Shown here piece after piece: positions 29,565 through 38,012 of a DNA stretch of 64,000 nucleotides (position 1 is the first letter of the stretch; the number at the start of each line of letters is the position of its first letter). Below the pieces are notes generated by a model that saw only the letters and a list, made by a program, of their open reading frames with translations, made no database searches and had not been told where the DNA came from. This DNA comes from Streptomyces indicus. GTDB taxonomy: Bacteria; Actinomycetota; Actinomycetes; Streptomycetales; Streptomycetaceae. The position numbers and the translations under genes are program-made. The stretch spans positions 1 to 64,000 of the forward strand of contig NZ_FNFF01000014.1 in NCBI RefSeq assembly GCF_900100315.1, given 5' to 3'.

Positions 29565-30575
29565 ATGCGCCGCTACGGCAAGCACACCGACGAGGACGAC
29601 ATCCGCCAGCGTCCGGGCCGCAAGGGCACCCGGCCGCGGACGAACATCCGGCCCAAGCACGAGGACGCCGCCGAGGGCATGGTCCTCACCGTGGACCGCG
29701 GCCGGCTCACCTGTCTGGTCGAGGACCGCACGATCGTCGCGATGAAGGCCCGCGAGCTGGGCCGCAAGGCGGCCGTGGTCGGCGACCGCGTCGCGCTTGT
29801 CGGCGACCTGTCCGGCAAGAAGGACACCCTTGCGCGCATCGTCCGGATCGAGGAGCGCTCCTCGGTCCTGCGGCGCACGGCCGACGACGACGATCCGTAC
29901 GAGCGCGTGGTCGTGGCCAACGCCGACCAGCTCGCCATCGTCACCGCCCTCGCCGACCCCGAGCCGCGCCCGCGCCTGATCGACCGCTGCCTGGTGGCCG
30001 CGTTCGACGCGGGGCTCGAACCGCTCCTCGTCCTCACCAAGTCGGACCTCGCCCCGCCGGACAAGATCCTGGAGTCGTACGGGGCCCTCGACTTCCCGCA
30101 TGTCGTCACCAGCCGCGAGGAGCTGGAGAACGGCGGTGCGGCCGATCGCGTACGGGAGTTCCTGGCCGGGCGTACGACCGCGTTCGTCGGCCACTCCGGC
30201 GTGGGCAAGACCACCCTGGTCAACGCCCTCGTCCCCGAGGACCGCAAGCGCACCACCGGCCATGTCAACGCGGTCACGGGCCGCGGCCGGCACACCACCA
30301 CCTCCGCCCTCGCGCTGCCGCTCGCGGGCGCCGAGGGCTGGGTCATCGACACTCCGGGCGTACGGTCCTTCGGTCTGCACCACGTCGACCCGTCCCGGGT
30401 CATCCACGCATTCCCCGACCTGGAGCCCGGCACCGAGGGCTGCCCGCGCGCGTGCAGCCACGACGAGCCGGACTGCGCCCTGGACGCCTGGGTCGAGGAG
30501 GGCCACGCGGACCCGGCCCGGCTCTACTCGCTGCGCCGGCTGCTCGCCACGCGCGAGCGCCGCGAGGGCGACTGA
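29565..30575 (+). CDS. rsgA: Ribosome biogenesis GTPase RsgA
   Basis: Circularly permuted GTPase assisting late 30S maturation, 336 residues. An N-terminal OB fold is followed by G4 TKSD (158-161), then G1 GHSGVGKTT (209-217), then G3 DTPG (262-265), the permuted order. The C-terminal zinc site has Cys293, Cys297, His299 and Cys304. It is probably co-transcribed with aroA. Confidence 0.94.
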   Translation: MRRYGKHTDEDDIRQRPGRKGTRPRTNIRPKHEDAAEGMVLTVDRGRLTCLVEDRTIVAMKARELGRKAAVVGDRVALVGDLSGKKDTLARIVRIEERSSVLRRTADDDDPYERVVVANADQLAIVTALADPEPRPRLIDRCLVAAFDAGLEPLLVLTKSDLAPPDKILESYGALDFPHVVTSREELENGGAADRVREFLAGRTTAFVGHSGVGKTTLVNALVPEDRKRTTGHVNAVTGRGRHTTTSALALPLAGAEGWVIDTPGVRSFGLHHVDPSRVIHAFPDLEPGTEGCPRACSHDEPDCALDAWVEEGHADPARLYSLRRLLATRERREGD

Positions 30576-30741
30576 CGGCCGCGGCGGCCCCGCACCGCAC
30601 GGCCCCGGGGTCCGTGACACAGCGCTTCGCCTCAACTTTGTTTGCGCGCCCTGCGTCCCGGTAAGTGCATAATCGCACCGAGCCGGAGCAGTGCTGAGCA
30701 AGGCCGACGAAGCGGTCACGGAGTTACTGGAGGCGTACACC

Positions 30742-31065
30742 ATGGCGTGGCTGCTGGTCATCGTCGCCGGACTGCTGGAAACCGGTTTCGCGGTGTGTCT
30801 CAAGCTCTCGCACGGCTTCACCCGCCTGTGGCCCACGATCTCCTTCGCGATCTTCGCGCTGAGCAGCTTCGGTCTGCTGACCCTCGCGCTCAAGCGCCTG
30901 GACGTGGGTCCGGCGTACGCGGTGTGGACGGGCATCGGCGCGGCGGGCACCGCCATCTACGGGATGATCTTCCTCGGCGACGTGGTCTCCACGCTGAAGC
31001 TGGTCTCGATCTCGTTCGTGATCATCGGCGTGATCGGACTCCAGCTGTCGGGCAGCGCGCACTGA
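30742..31065 (+). CDS. sugE: SMR-family exporter, SugE/Gdx type
   Basis: Small multidrug-resistance family protein, 107 residues, four transmembrane helices, with the essential Glu13 in VAGLLETGFAV. SugE/Gdx members export guanidinium. GGAGG lies 8 nt before the ATG. I looked for a guanidine riboswitch in the 166-bp leader and saw no convincing core. The stop lies in a 23-bp tandem duplication (31061-31106). Confidence 0.9.
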   Translation: MAWLLVIVAGLLETGFAVCLKLSHGFTRLWPTISFAIFALSSFGLLTLALKRLDVGPAYAVWTGIGAAGTAIYGMIFLGDVVSTLKLVSISFVIIGVIGLQLSGSAH

Positions 31066-31145
31066 GCCGTCGGCGCCGCGTCCATTGAGCTGCCGGCGCC
31101 GCATCCACTGAGCGGCCCTGGCACCGGTGACCGACCCGCGCGCGG

Positions 31146-31739
31146 TCACGGGCGCGCCGTCGCCTCCAGCGTCTCGCGCACCAGCTGCCCCACTCCGCCC
31201 TCGCCCGCCGGGGCGATCACACACGAGAGCGCGAGCCGCAGGGCGAGTTCGCACTCCCGGTGGGCCCGCAGCGTCTCGCCCTTGACGGCGCCCGGTACCA
31301 GCCGGGTGGCGGCCGCCCGGTCCCGTACGAGCGCCACCAGGTCGGCGGGCGAGGGCAGCGGACCGTCGGCGCGGCGCTGCGCGGGGACGGCCGCGGTCGA
31401 GGGGACCGCCGTCAGCGGGGGCGCGGGCAGGCGCGGGCTCCAGCAGCCGGTGAGCACGGCCCGTATCAGCGCGTTCGTACGGGCGGACGTCACCGTCCAC
31501 TCCGCGAGCGAGGGCAGTCCGCCCTCGGCGAGCGCGCGGTCCGCACCGGCCAGATAGGCGTCGGTCTCGCGCCGGACCAGGGCGCGGGCCAGACCGTCCT
31601 TGGAGCCGAACTCGTTGTAGAGGGTCTGCCGCGAGACCCCGGCGACGGCGGCCACATCGACCATACGGACCGTCGGCCAGGGCTTGCGCTGGAGCGCGGT
31701 GTAGGCCGCGTCGAGCAAGGACTCCCGTGCTGCGGGCAT
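31146..31739 (-). CDS. TetR-family transcriptional regulator
   Basis: Protein of 197 residues. The N-terminal helix-turn-helix is VRMVDVAAVAGVSRQTLYNEFGSKDGLARAL. The ligand domain is Ala/Pro-rich. The ATG at 31739 has GGGGAGG upstream. It is convergent with the SMR exporter (80 bp between stops) and divergent from hisN. Target unknown. Confidence 0.87.
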   Translation of the reverse strand: MPAARESLLDAAYTALQRKPWPTVRMVDVAAVAGVSRQTLYNEFGSKDGLARALVRRETDAYLAGADRALAEGGLPSLAEWTVTSARTNALIRAVLTGCWSPRLPAPPLTAVPSTAAVPAQRRADGPLPSPADLVALVRDRAAATRLVPGAVKGETLRAHRECELALRLALSCVIAPAGEGGVGQLVRETLEATARP

Positions 31740-31867
31740 GGCTGCCTCCCCTGCCGGGCCGATACCCGGAGAGTTGACTCGCCGGAGGGGGCTGTCAAGG
31801 GGTCCGGAGGCAACGGGGTCCAAGGGGCCGTGTGGTCCCCGGCGTACGCGATCGATACTGTTCGCCC

Positions 31868-32668
31868 ATGCCCGACTACCACGATGATCTGCGTCTCGCC
31901 CACGTCCTCGCCGACGCCGCCGACCGCGCCACCATGGACCGGTTCAAGGCGCTCGACCTCAAGGTCGAGACGAAGCCGGACATGACGCCGGTCAGCGAGG
32001 CGGACAAGGCTGCCGAGGAGCTGATCCGCGGGCAGTTGCAGCGGGCGCGGCCGCGCGACGCGATCCTCGGTGAGGAGTACGGAGTCGAGGGCACGGGCCC
32101 GCGCCGCTGGGTGATCGACCCGATCGACGGCACGAAGAACTACGTGCGCGGCGTGCCCGTGTGGGCCACGCTGATCTCTTTGATGGAGGCGGGCGAGGGC
32201 GGCTACCAGCCGGTCGTCGGCGTGGTCTCGGCGCCCGCGCTCGGCCGCCGCTGGTGGGCCGCGAAGGGCGCGGGCGCGTACACCGGCCGCAGCCTCTCCT
32301 CGGCCACCCGGCTCCAGGTCTCGAAGGTGGGCCGGATCGAGGACGCCTCCTTCGCCTACTCCTCGCTGAGCGGCTGGGAGGAGCGGGGGCAGCTCGACGG
32401 CTTCCTCGACCTCACGCGCTCGGTGTGGCGCACGCGCGGATACGGCGACTTCTGGCCGTACATGATGGTCGCGGAGGGCTCCGTGGACATCTGCGCCGAG
32501 CCCGAACTGTCACTGTGGGACATGGCGGCGAACGCGATCGTGGTGACGGAGGCGGGCGGCACCTTCACGGGTCTCGACGGGCGGCCCGGACCGCACAGCG
32601 GCAACGCGGCGGCGTCCAACGGGCTGCTCCACGACGAGCTGCTCGGCTTCCTGAACCAGCAGTACTGA
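31868..32668 (+). CDS. hisN: Histidinol-phosphatase (IMPase family)
   Basis: Inositol-monophosphatase-type phosphatase of 266 residues. The metal motifs are LGEEYG and [15 protein letters not shown], and a C-terminal [15 protein letters not shown] holds the third metal ligand. In actinobacteria this subgroup supplies histidinol-phosphatase activity. The stop codon lies in a 32-bp-period duplication (CTGATCCCCCGCGTGC at 32664 and 32696). Confidence 0.88.
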   Translation: MPDYHDDLRLAHVLADAADRATMDRFKALDLKVETKPDMTPVSEADKAAEELIRGQLQRARPRDAILGEEYGVEGTGPRRWVIDPIDGTKNYVRGVPVWATLISLMEAGEGGYQPVVGVVSAPALGRRWWAAKGAGAYTGRSLSSATRLQVSKVGRIEDASFAYSSLSGWEERGQLDGFLDLTRSVWRTRGYGDFWPYMMVAEGSVDICAEPELSLWDMAANAIVVTEAGGTFTGLDGRPGPHSGNAAASNGLLHDELLGFLNQQY

Positions 32669-32802
32669 TCCCCCGCGTGCCTCGGCACGGGCTGCGCTGA
32701 TCCCCCGCGTGCTCCTCGCGCGCCCTCAACTGGCCGCGCGCTCCCCCTTGTTGACCATCTCTTGACCTGCCACGCTGAGCCTACCCCCACATTGTGAACT
32801 TG

Positions 32803-32832
32803 TGAATCCTTTCTCTAAGAGCCGGGATTCAC
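32803..32832 (+). promoter_or_regulatory. Inverted repeat before the CBS gene
   Basis: GTGAATCC (32803-32810) and GGATTCAC (32825-32832) form an 8-bp stem with a 14-nt loop just before the AGGAGG ribosome site of the CBS gene. It is either an operator or a leader hairpin. Confidence 0.5.
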
Positions 32833-32854
32833 CACTAGGAGGTGGCTTCAGCCC

Positions 32855-33259
32855 ATGCTCGTCCGTGACGCCATGAGCACGATGGTCCTCACCATCGGAC
32901 CCGACCACACCCTCCGCCAGGCCGCCCGCCTGATGTCCGCCCGCCACGTCGGCGCGGCGGTCGTCCTCGACGTGGACGCCGACGGCATCGGCATCCTGAC
33001 CGAACGCGACATCCTCAACTCGCTCGGCGCGGGCCAGAACCCCGACTACGAGACCGCCGGCACCCACACCACCACCGATGTCGTCTACGCCGCACCGGCC
33101 TGGACCCTCCAGGACGCCGCCGAGGCCATGGCGCACGGCGGCTTCCGCCATCTGATCGTGCTCGACGACCGCGAGCCCGTGGGCATCGTCTCGGTCCGTG
33201 ACATCATCCGCTGCTGGGCGCCGAGCAGGCGCCACCCGACATCGCTCGCCGCCGGCTGA
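32855..33259 (+). CDS. Stand-alone CBS-pair protein
   Basis: Protein of 134 residues made of two CBS motifs: MLVRDAMSTMVLTIGPDHTLRQAARLM with VGAAVVLD, and TTDVVYAAPAWTLQDAAEAM with FRHLIVLDDREPVGIVSVRDI. CBS pairs usually bind adenosyl nucleotides. AGGAGG lies 12 nt before the ATG. A strong palindrome follows it and precedes the Fur-type regulator gene. Confidence 0.9.
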   Translation: MLVRDAMSTMVLTIGPDHTLRQAARLMSARHVGAAVVLDVDADGIGILTERDILNSLGAGQNPDYETAGTHTTTDVVYAAPAWTLQDAAEAMAHGGFRHLIVLDDREPVGIVSVRDIIRCWAPSRRHPTSLAAG

Positions 33260-33289
33260 CCCCTGTCGGCCGACGCCGCCGACCGACCG

Positions 33290-33316
33290 CCCACCTTGGA
33301 CCGGGTCCAAGGTGGG
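33290..33316. promoter_or_regulatory. 13-1-13 palindrome between CBS and Fur genes
   Basis: CCCACCTTGGACC and GGTCCAAGGTGGG flank a single G. The core TTGGACC-G-GGTCCAA has the 7-1-7 odd-centred symmetry of Fur-family boxes and lies 62 bp before the Fur-type gene start. It could also act as the terminator of the CBS gene. Confidence 0.6.
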
Positions 33317-33377
33317 CAACGTTCCAAAGTCACACCCAATCGGGACCAAGGACCCTTGAGCTGTTAGGGTTCTGGCC

Positions 33378-33794
33378 ATGAGTGACCTTCTGGAACGACT
33401 GCGCGGACGCGGCTGGCGGATGACCGCGCAGCGACGCGTCGTGGCCGAGGTCCTCGACGGGGACCACATGCATCTGACGGCCGACGAGGTGCACGCGCGC
33501 GCCGCCGCCCGGCTGCCGGAGATCTCCCGGGCCACCGTCTACAACACGCTCGGCGAACTGGTCTCGCTCGGCGAGGTGCTCGAGGTCGCGACGGACCGCC
33601 GCGCGAAGCGGTACGACCCCAACGCCCACCGCCCCCACCAGCACCTGGTGTGCGCGCAGTGCGGCGCGATCCGCGACGTCCACCCCACGGGCAACCCCCT
33701 GTCGGACCTCCCCGACTCGGAGCGCTTCGGCTTCACGATCTCGAACGTCGAGGTCACGTACCGCGGCATCTGCCCGGACTGCGCCGCCGCCTGA
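33378..33794 (+). CDS. Fur-family metal/peroxide regulator
   Basis: Protein of 138 residues. The winged helix contains RMTAQRRVVAEVL and ISRATVYNTLGEL. The regulatory site has HRPHQHLVCAQCG, and the structural zinc cysteines are CAQC and CPDC. The HHxH-like region and both CxxC pairs are intact. It cannot be assigned to peroxide, zinc or nickel sensing from sequence alone. Confidence 0.9.
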   Translation: MSDLLERLRGRGWRMTAQRRVVAEVLDGDHMHLTADEVHARAAARLPEISRATVYNTLGELVSLGEVLEVATDRRAKRYDPNAHRPHQHLVCAQCGAIRDVHPTGNPLSDLPDSERFGFTISNVEVTYRGICPDCAAA

Positions 33795-33812
33795 CCCTCA
33801 CGATCCACGCCC

Positions 33813-33840
33813 AGGCCCCCGCATCCGTTACGCGGGGCCT
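33813..33840 (+). terminator. Terminator after the Fur-family gene
   Basis: AGGCCCCCGC / GCGGGGCCT inverted arms (one bulged C) with a short loop, directly after the gene. Confidence 0.7.
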
Positions 33841-33859
33841 TCGCATGTCCTGACGGACC

Positions 33860-34613
33860 GCGCTCAGGAACCACTGGGGAGCCCTCGCCAGGGCGCGCGC
33901 CGGGAGCATCCGGGAGAGCGCCCGCATCGGGGATACGGGGGCTTCGCATCCCGGCGGGGGCGCATGCCGGGGGTACCGGGGGCGGAGCCCGCGCGATCCG
34001 GCCACCCACCCCGCCACGGGGCCGCGCATCACGGCCGAAGCCCTGGCCAGCCGCCCCGCGCGCCCGGCCGCGGGGCCTCGGGCCGCGGGCGAAACCCCGG
34101 CCAGCCGCCCGACCACGGGGCCGCGGATCGCGGCCGGAGCCCTGGCCGGCCGCCCCGCGCGCCCGGCCGCGGGGCCTCGGGCCGCGGGCGAAACCCCGGC
34201 CAGCCGCCCGACCGCGGGGCTTCGGGTCGCGGGCGAAACCCCGGCCAGCTGCCCGGCCGCGGGGGCCGTGGATCGCGGCCGGCGCGGGCCTGGCTGACGA
34301 CTTCCAGGGGGGGCAGAGGTAGAGCCCCCGGGATCCGACCGCACGCGCCCAGCCGCGGGCCGTGAATCCCGGCCGGAGCACCCCCGACCGCCCGACGGCA
34401 GGGGCCATGGCTCGCGGTCGCCGCTCAAGCTCCGGCCGGCCGCCGCCACGCGCCCGGCCACGGGGGCTCCGCCCCCGATACCCCCGCCACCTGATCCACG
34501 CGGGTACGCCGCACTCCCACCACCCGCCCCACCCCTCGGCCACCCGCACACCGCGAACACCCCTCGAGCGCATGCCCCGTACAACCACCAACCCCCCACC
34601 CCCTTCCCGAATC
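33860..34613. repeat. Repeat-rich non-coding region
   Basis: An 893-bp gap between the Fur gene and the ABC operon. It contains an imperfect tandem repeat with a 99-bp period (AGCCCTGGCC recurs at 34039 and 34138) made of roughly 50-bp sub-units ending GAAACCCCGGCCAGC, plus a GGGGGCTCCGCCCCC palindrome at 34462-34476. Several frames are open on both strands, but they follow the repeats and show no protein family, so I call no gene. Confidence 0.65.
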
Positions 34614-34626
34614 TGACGGGCCGTCA
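34614..34626 (+). promoter_or_regulatory. Palindrome upstream of the ABC operon
   Basis: TGACGG-G-CCGTCA is a perfect 6-1-6 palindrome 61 bp before the ABC ATPase start, similar in form to many streptomycete TetR-type operators. The binding protein is unknown. Confidence 0.5.
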
Positions 34627-34687
34627 TATCGTCGTCCGCGGCCGAAACCCATCGCTCCACCGCAAGGAGCTTGCGCAAGGAGATCCC

Positions 34688-35614
34688 GTGGGAGACCCGC
34701 ACCCGACCCCACCGCACGCCCCCAGCCCGCCGAAGCCGCACGCCACCGACCCGCAGGACCTGCCCGCCCCCAGCCGGACCGACCCCCACACCCCCAGCCG
34801 CCCGGACCCGCACACCTCCACCCCACCGGTCCCCCACACCCCCACCCCACCCAAACTCCACGCCACCGGCCTCACCCGGACCTTCGGGCGTGGGACGAAG
34901 CAGGTGGAGGCGCTCGGGCCGGTCGATCTGGCCATCGCGCCGGGGGAGTTCACCTGCATCGTCGGGCCGTCCGGGTGTGGGAAGTCCACGTTGCTGCGGA
35001 TTGCCGCCGGGCTGCTCAGGCCCAGCGCGGGGACCCTGGAGATACGGACGTCGAGCCCGCGCCCGGCCGCGATGATCTTCCAGGACTACGGCATCTACGA
35101 CTGGAAGACCGTGCTGGCCAACGTCCGCTTCGGCCTGGACATCCAGCGCGTCCCGCGCAAGGAGGCCGACGCCCGCGCCCGCGACTGGCTGCTGCGGATG
35201 GGCCTCGCGGACTTCGCCGACGCCTACCCGGCCGCCCTGTCCGGCGGCATGCGCCAGCGCGTCGCCATCGCGCGGGCCCTCGCCGTGGAGCCCGAGATCC
35301 TGCTGATGGACGAGCCCTTCGCCGCGCTCGACGCCCAGTTGCGCACGATCCTCCAGGACGAGCTCCTGGAGCTCACCCAGTCCACCCGCACCACCACCCT
35401 CTTCATCACGCACAGTCTGGAGGAGGCGATCGTGCTCGGCGACCGCGTGCTCGTGATGTCCGCGCGGCCAGGGCGCGTGATCGCCGAGCGGCGCCCGCCG
35501 TTCGAGCGGCCGCGCTCCGGCGCCGTCCGCGACACCCCTGAATTCACCGCCCTGAAGAGCGAGTTGTGGGAGCTCCTGCGCGGCGAGGTGCGGACGGAGA
35601 CGGTGCCCGCATGA
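34688..35614 (+). CDS. ABC importer ATPase, SsuB/TauB type
   Basis: Protein of 308 residues. Walker A GPSGCGKST is at 93-101, followed by Q-loop FQDYGIYDW, signature LSGGMRQR, Walker B ILLMDEPF and the switch His in FITHS. Similarity is to nitrate/sulfonate/taurine importers. The GTG at 34688 has AAGGAG upstream, so an unusual 55-residue Pro/His/Thr-rich N-terminal extension is probably translated. It is the first gene of a three-gene operon. Confidence 0.88.
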   Translation: MGDPHPTPPHAPSPPKPHATDPQDLPAPSRTDPHTPSRPDPHTSTPPVPHTPTPPKLHATGLTRTFGRGTKQVEALGPVDLAIAPGEFTCIVGPSGCGKSTLLRIAAGLLRPSAGTLEIRTSSPRPAAMIFQDYGIYDWKTVLANVRFGLDIQRVPRKEADARARDWLLRMGLADFADAYPAALSGGMRQRVAIARALAVEPEILLMDEPFAALDAQLRTILQDELLELTQSTRTTTLFITHSLEEAIVLGDRVLVMSARPGRVIAERRPPFERPRSGAVRDTPEFTALKSELWELLRGEVRTETVPA

Positions 35615-36480
35615 GCCTCACCAAGACTCCGCAGCAGGGCACCGAGGGCCTCCTCGTCCGCAAGCCCGGCCCGCAGGAACTCCAGCCCGTACGCACCCAC
35701 CGCCGCCGGCGCGCCCTGGAGATCTCCCTGGCCATCGCCGTCCCGGTGGTGCTCGTCCTGCTGTGGCAACTGGCCGCCGTCCAGGGCTGGATCGACGACC
35801 GCATCTATCCGGCCCCGCAGACGATCATCGAGGACGGCTGGGAGCGCGCGGCCGACGGCGATCTGTGGCCGGACGTCTGGGCCACCCTCAAGCGCGTGCT
35901 CGCGGGCTACGCGATCGGCACCGTCGCGGGCTACGTCCTCGGCCTCCTCATGGGCTCGCTCTCCCTCGTACGCGCGGCACTCGAGCCCCTGCTCGACGCG
36001 CTCTACGTCGTCCCGAAGCTGGCCCTGCTCCCGATCTTCCTCAACATGTTCGGGCTCGGTGAGGGCCCGCAGATCGCCCTGGTCGCCGCGACCGTGTTCT
36101 TCTTCGTCTGGATCTCCACGATGGCCGCCGTGCTCGCCGTGCCGGCCGGGCACCGCGACGCGGGCCAGGTGTTCGGCGCCTCGCCCTGGCAGATGTTCCG
36201 GCATGTGCTCCTGCCCGCCTCGCTGCCCGCCGTCCTCGTCGGCGCGCGGATCGCGGCCGGTGTCGCGGTCCTGGTGATCGTCGCCTCGGAGTCCATCGCC
36301 GCGAGCGACGGCCTCGGCAAGCTGATCTTCGAGTCGCGCGCGCTCTTCCAGAACGACGTGATGTTCGTCGGCATCGTCTGCGTCGCCGTGCTCGGCGTCG
36401 TCTTCTCCGAACTGGTCCGGATCGCCGGGCGGTTCCTCACCCCCTGGGCGCCGCGCGACCGCGGCCGCGGCCAGTCCTGA
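35611..36480 (+). CDS. ABC importer permease, SsuC/TauC type
   Basis: Protein of 289 residues with about six membrane segments. The EAA-type loop is GHRDAGQVFGASPWQMFRHVLLPASLPAVL. The start overlaps the ATPase stop by ATGA. It forms the channel of the importer with the lipoprotein encoded next. Confidence 0.9.
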   Translation: MSLTKTPQQGTEGLLVRKPGPQELQPVRTHRRRRALEISLAIAVPVVLVLLWQLAAVQGWIDDRIYPAPQTIIEDGWERAADGDLWPDVWATLKRVLAGYAIGTVAGYVLGLLMGSLSLVRAALEPLLDALYVVPKLALLPIFLNMFGLGEGPQIALVAATVFFFVWISTMAAVLAVPAGHRDAGQVFGASPWQMFRHVLLPASLPAVLVGARIAAGVAVLVIVASESIAASDGLGKLIFESRALFQNDVMFVGIVCVAVLGVVFSELVRIAGRFLTPWAPRDRGRGQS

Positions 36481-36532
36481 TCGTCGAGTACACACGCGAA
36501 CTCCGCGTACACACGCGCGTACGGAGGCACTG

Positions 36533-37666
36533 ATGCTCACCCGCAAAACGCTCCCTGTCCTGCTGCTCGCCGGAACCCTGCTCGCCTCGGCGGGCTGCGC
36601 CAAGGAGGACGACGCACCCGCGGCCTCCTCGAAGCCGCGGGAGATCAAGGCGGTGGAGGGCTGCGGCGCCGGCAGCTGGACCGACCCCGCCGACCTCTCC
36701 CCCGACCGCAAACCGGCCCGCTGCGACAAGGGCGCGCCCGCGCCGCAGCCCCTGAAGAAGACACGCAAGCTGACCGTGGCGACCGGCACCTTGAGCGCCG
36801 AGTACGTGGCGCCCCTTCACATGGCGGTCCAGAAGGGCGAGTTCAAGAAGGAGGGCCTGGACGTCGAGCTGAAGGTGCTGCCGACGCCGGACGCCCTGCC
36901 GCTGCTCGCCAAGGGCGACATCGACGCCCAGTGGGCCGCCCCCGAGGCGGCCGTGATGAACGGCATCAACGGCGGCTTCGACATCAAGTGGGTGGCCTCC
37001 AACTACGGCCCCGACCCGAAGTCCAAGAGCGGCCTGTGGGTCCGCCTGAAGAAGGGCGAGACGGCCGAGAAGGTGCCGATGGCCGGCCGCAAGCTGGGCA
37101 CGATGATCGGCAAGGGCTCCGTCATCGCGTATCCGATGAGCAAGGCCCTCACGCAGCACGGCGGCGGGCTCGACAAGGTGGAGTTCCTCCAGCTCGGCTC
37201 GGCGGACGTGCTGACCGCGTTGCAGAACGGCGGGGTGGACTCGGCCTGGCTGCTCGACCCGGTGTGGCGGAAGATCGACGGGGACGGCAAGTTCGCCTTC
37301 CTGGGCGGGCAGCCCGTGGGCGAGCCGCTGGGCGGACTGCTCTTCGGCCCGAACCTGCTCGCGAAGGACCGGGACGCGGGCGTGGCCTTCCTGCGCGCGT
37401 ACACCCGGACGGTGAACACCTATTTCGCCGGTGACTACAAGTCCGATCCGGCCTTCGTGAGCGAGCTGGCGCAGGTCATGAAGATCGACGAGTCCATCCT
37501 GAAGGAGACCCCGTCGCTGCGGATGGACTGGGAGATCCGCAAGGGCACGACGGACCGGCTCCAGGACGCGTACGAGGAGGCCGGGGTGGCCGAGGGCGAC
37601 CGGGTGCCGGAGGACAAGGCCGTGGACCGGTCCTTCTACGCGGAGGCGGTGGGGCACAAGCTCTGA
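36533..37666 (+). CDS. ABC importer substrate-binding lipoprotein
   Basis: SsuA/THI5-like (NMT1) binding protein, 377 residues, lipid-anchored at Cys22 of ASAGC. The mature part begins with a short insert containing a Cys pair (EGCGAGSW, ARCDKGA) before the conserved fold. The cargo is likely an organosulfur, nitrate-like or pyrimidine compound, which I cannot decide. GGAGG is 6 nt before the ATG. The 3' end lies in a 23-bp duplication (37663-37708). Confidence 0.87.
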   Translation: MLTRKTLPVLLLAGTLLASAGCAKEDDAPAASSKPREIKAVEGCGAGSWTDPADLSPDRKPARCDKGAPAPQPLKKTRKLTVATGTLSAEYVAPLHMAVQKGEFKKEGLDVELKVLPTPDALPLLAKGDIDAQWAAPEAAVMNGINGGFDIKWVASNYGPDPKSKSGLWVRLKKGETAEKVPMAGRKLGTMIGKGSVIAYPMSKALTQHGGGLDKVEFLQLGSADVLTALQNGGVDSAWLLDPVWRKIDGDGKFAFLGGQPVGEPLGGLLFGPNLLAKDRDAGVAFLRAYTRTVNTYFAGDYKSDPAFVSELAQVMKIDESILKETPSLRMDWEIRKGTTDRLQDAYEEAGVAEGDRVPEDKAVDRSFYAEAVGHKL

Positions 37667-37710
37667 GCACGGCCGGCACGCACGACGGAGCACGGTCGGC
37701 ACACACGACT

Positions 37711-37741
37711 GAGGCCCGGATCTCTGGGAGATCCGGGCCTC
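37711..37741. terminator. Terminator between ABC operon and tRNA
   Basis: A 13-bp perfect stem GAGGCCCGGATCT/AGATCCGGGCCTC with a 5-nt loop, serving both the ABC operon (+) and tRNA-iMet 1 (-). Confidence 0.88.
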
Positions 37742-37751
37742 GGTCCTTCAG

Positions 37752-37825
37752 TAGCGGGGACAGGATTTGAACCTGCGACCTCTGGGTTATGAGCCCAGCG
37801 AGCTACCGAGCTGCTCCACCCCGCG
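37752..37825 (-). tRNA. tRNA-iMet (CAT), copy 1
   Basis: Cloverleaf of 74 nt without encoded CCA. The anticodon loop is CTCATAA. The unpaired position 1-72 (C1-U72) and three consecutive G-C pairs (GGG/CCC) in the anticodon stem mark it as initiator. It is identical to the copy at 40291-40364. Confidence 0.96.
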
Positions 37826-38012
37826 TCGGTGAACACCACCATACGGGAGGCCGACGACCAGCGCAAATCGGTTGCCGGGGGCCGGGCGGGGCCTTGATTT
37901 CCGCCCGCGCCGCGGCAGGCGCGGCCGTCTGTCCGGCGTGCGGGCCGGTGGCCGCTTCTCGCGCAGTTCCCCGCGCCCCTGAGGTGCCCGGCTTCGCCGG
38001 CACCCAGGGGCG

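Noticed and set aside
30576-30741. Guanidine riboswitch before the SMR exporter
   Set aside because: No conserved ykkC-I, -II or -III core could be matched in the leader.
34500-34687. TPP or other riboswitch before the ABC importer
   Set aside because: No CTGAGA-type or other conserved aptamer core; only a 13-bp palindrome.
33539-35413. 624-codon minus-strand frame across the repeat region and the ABC ATPase
   Set aside because: It spans tandem repeats and the opposite strand of a real ATPase; composition only (PRGRA repeats), no credible start.
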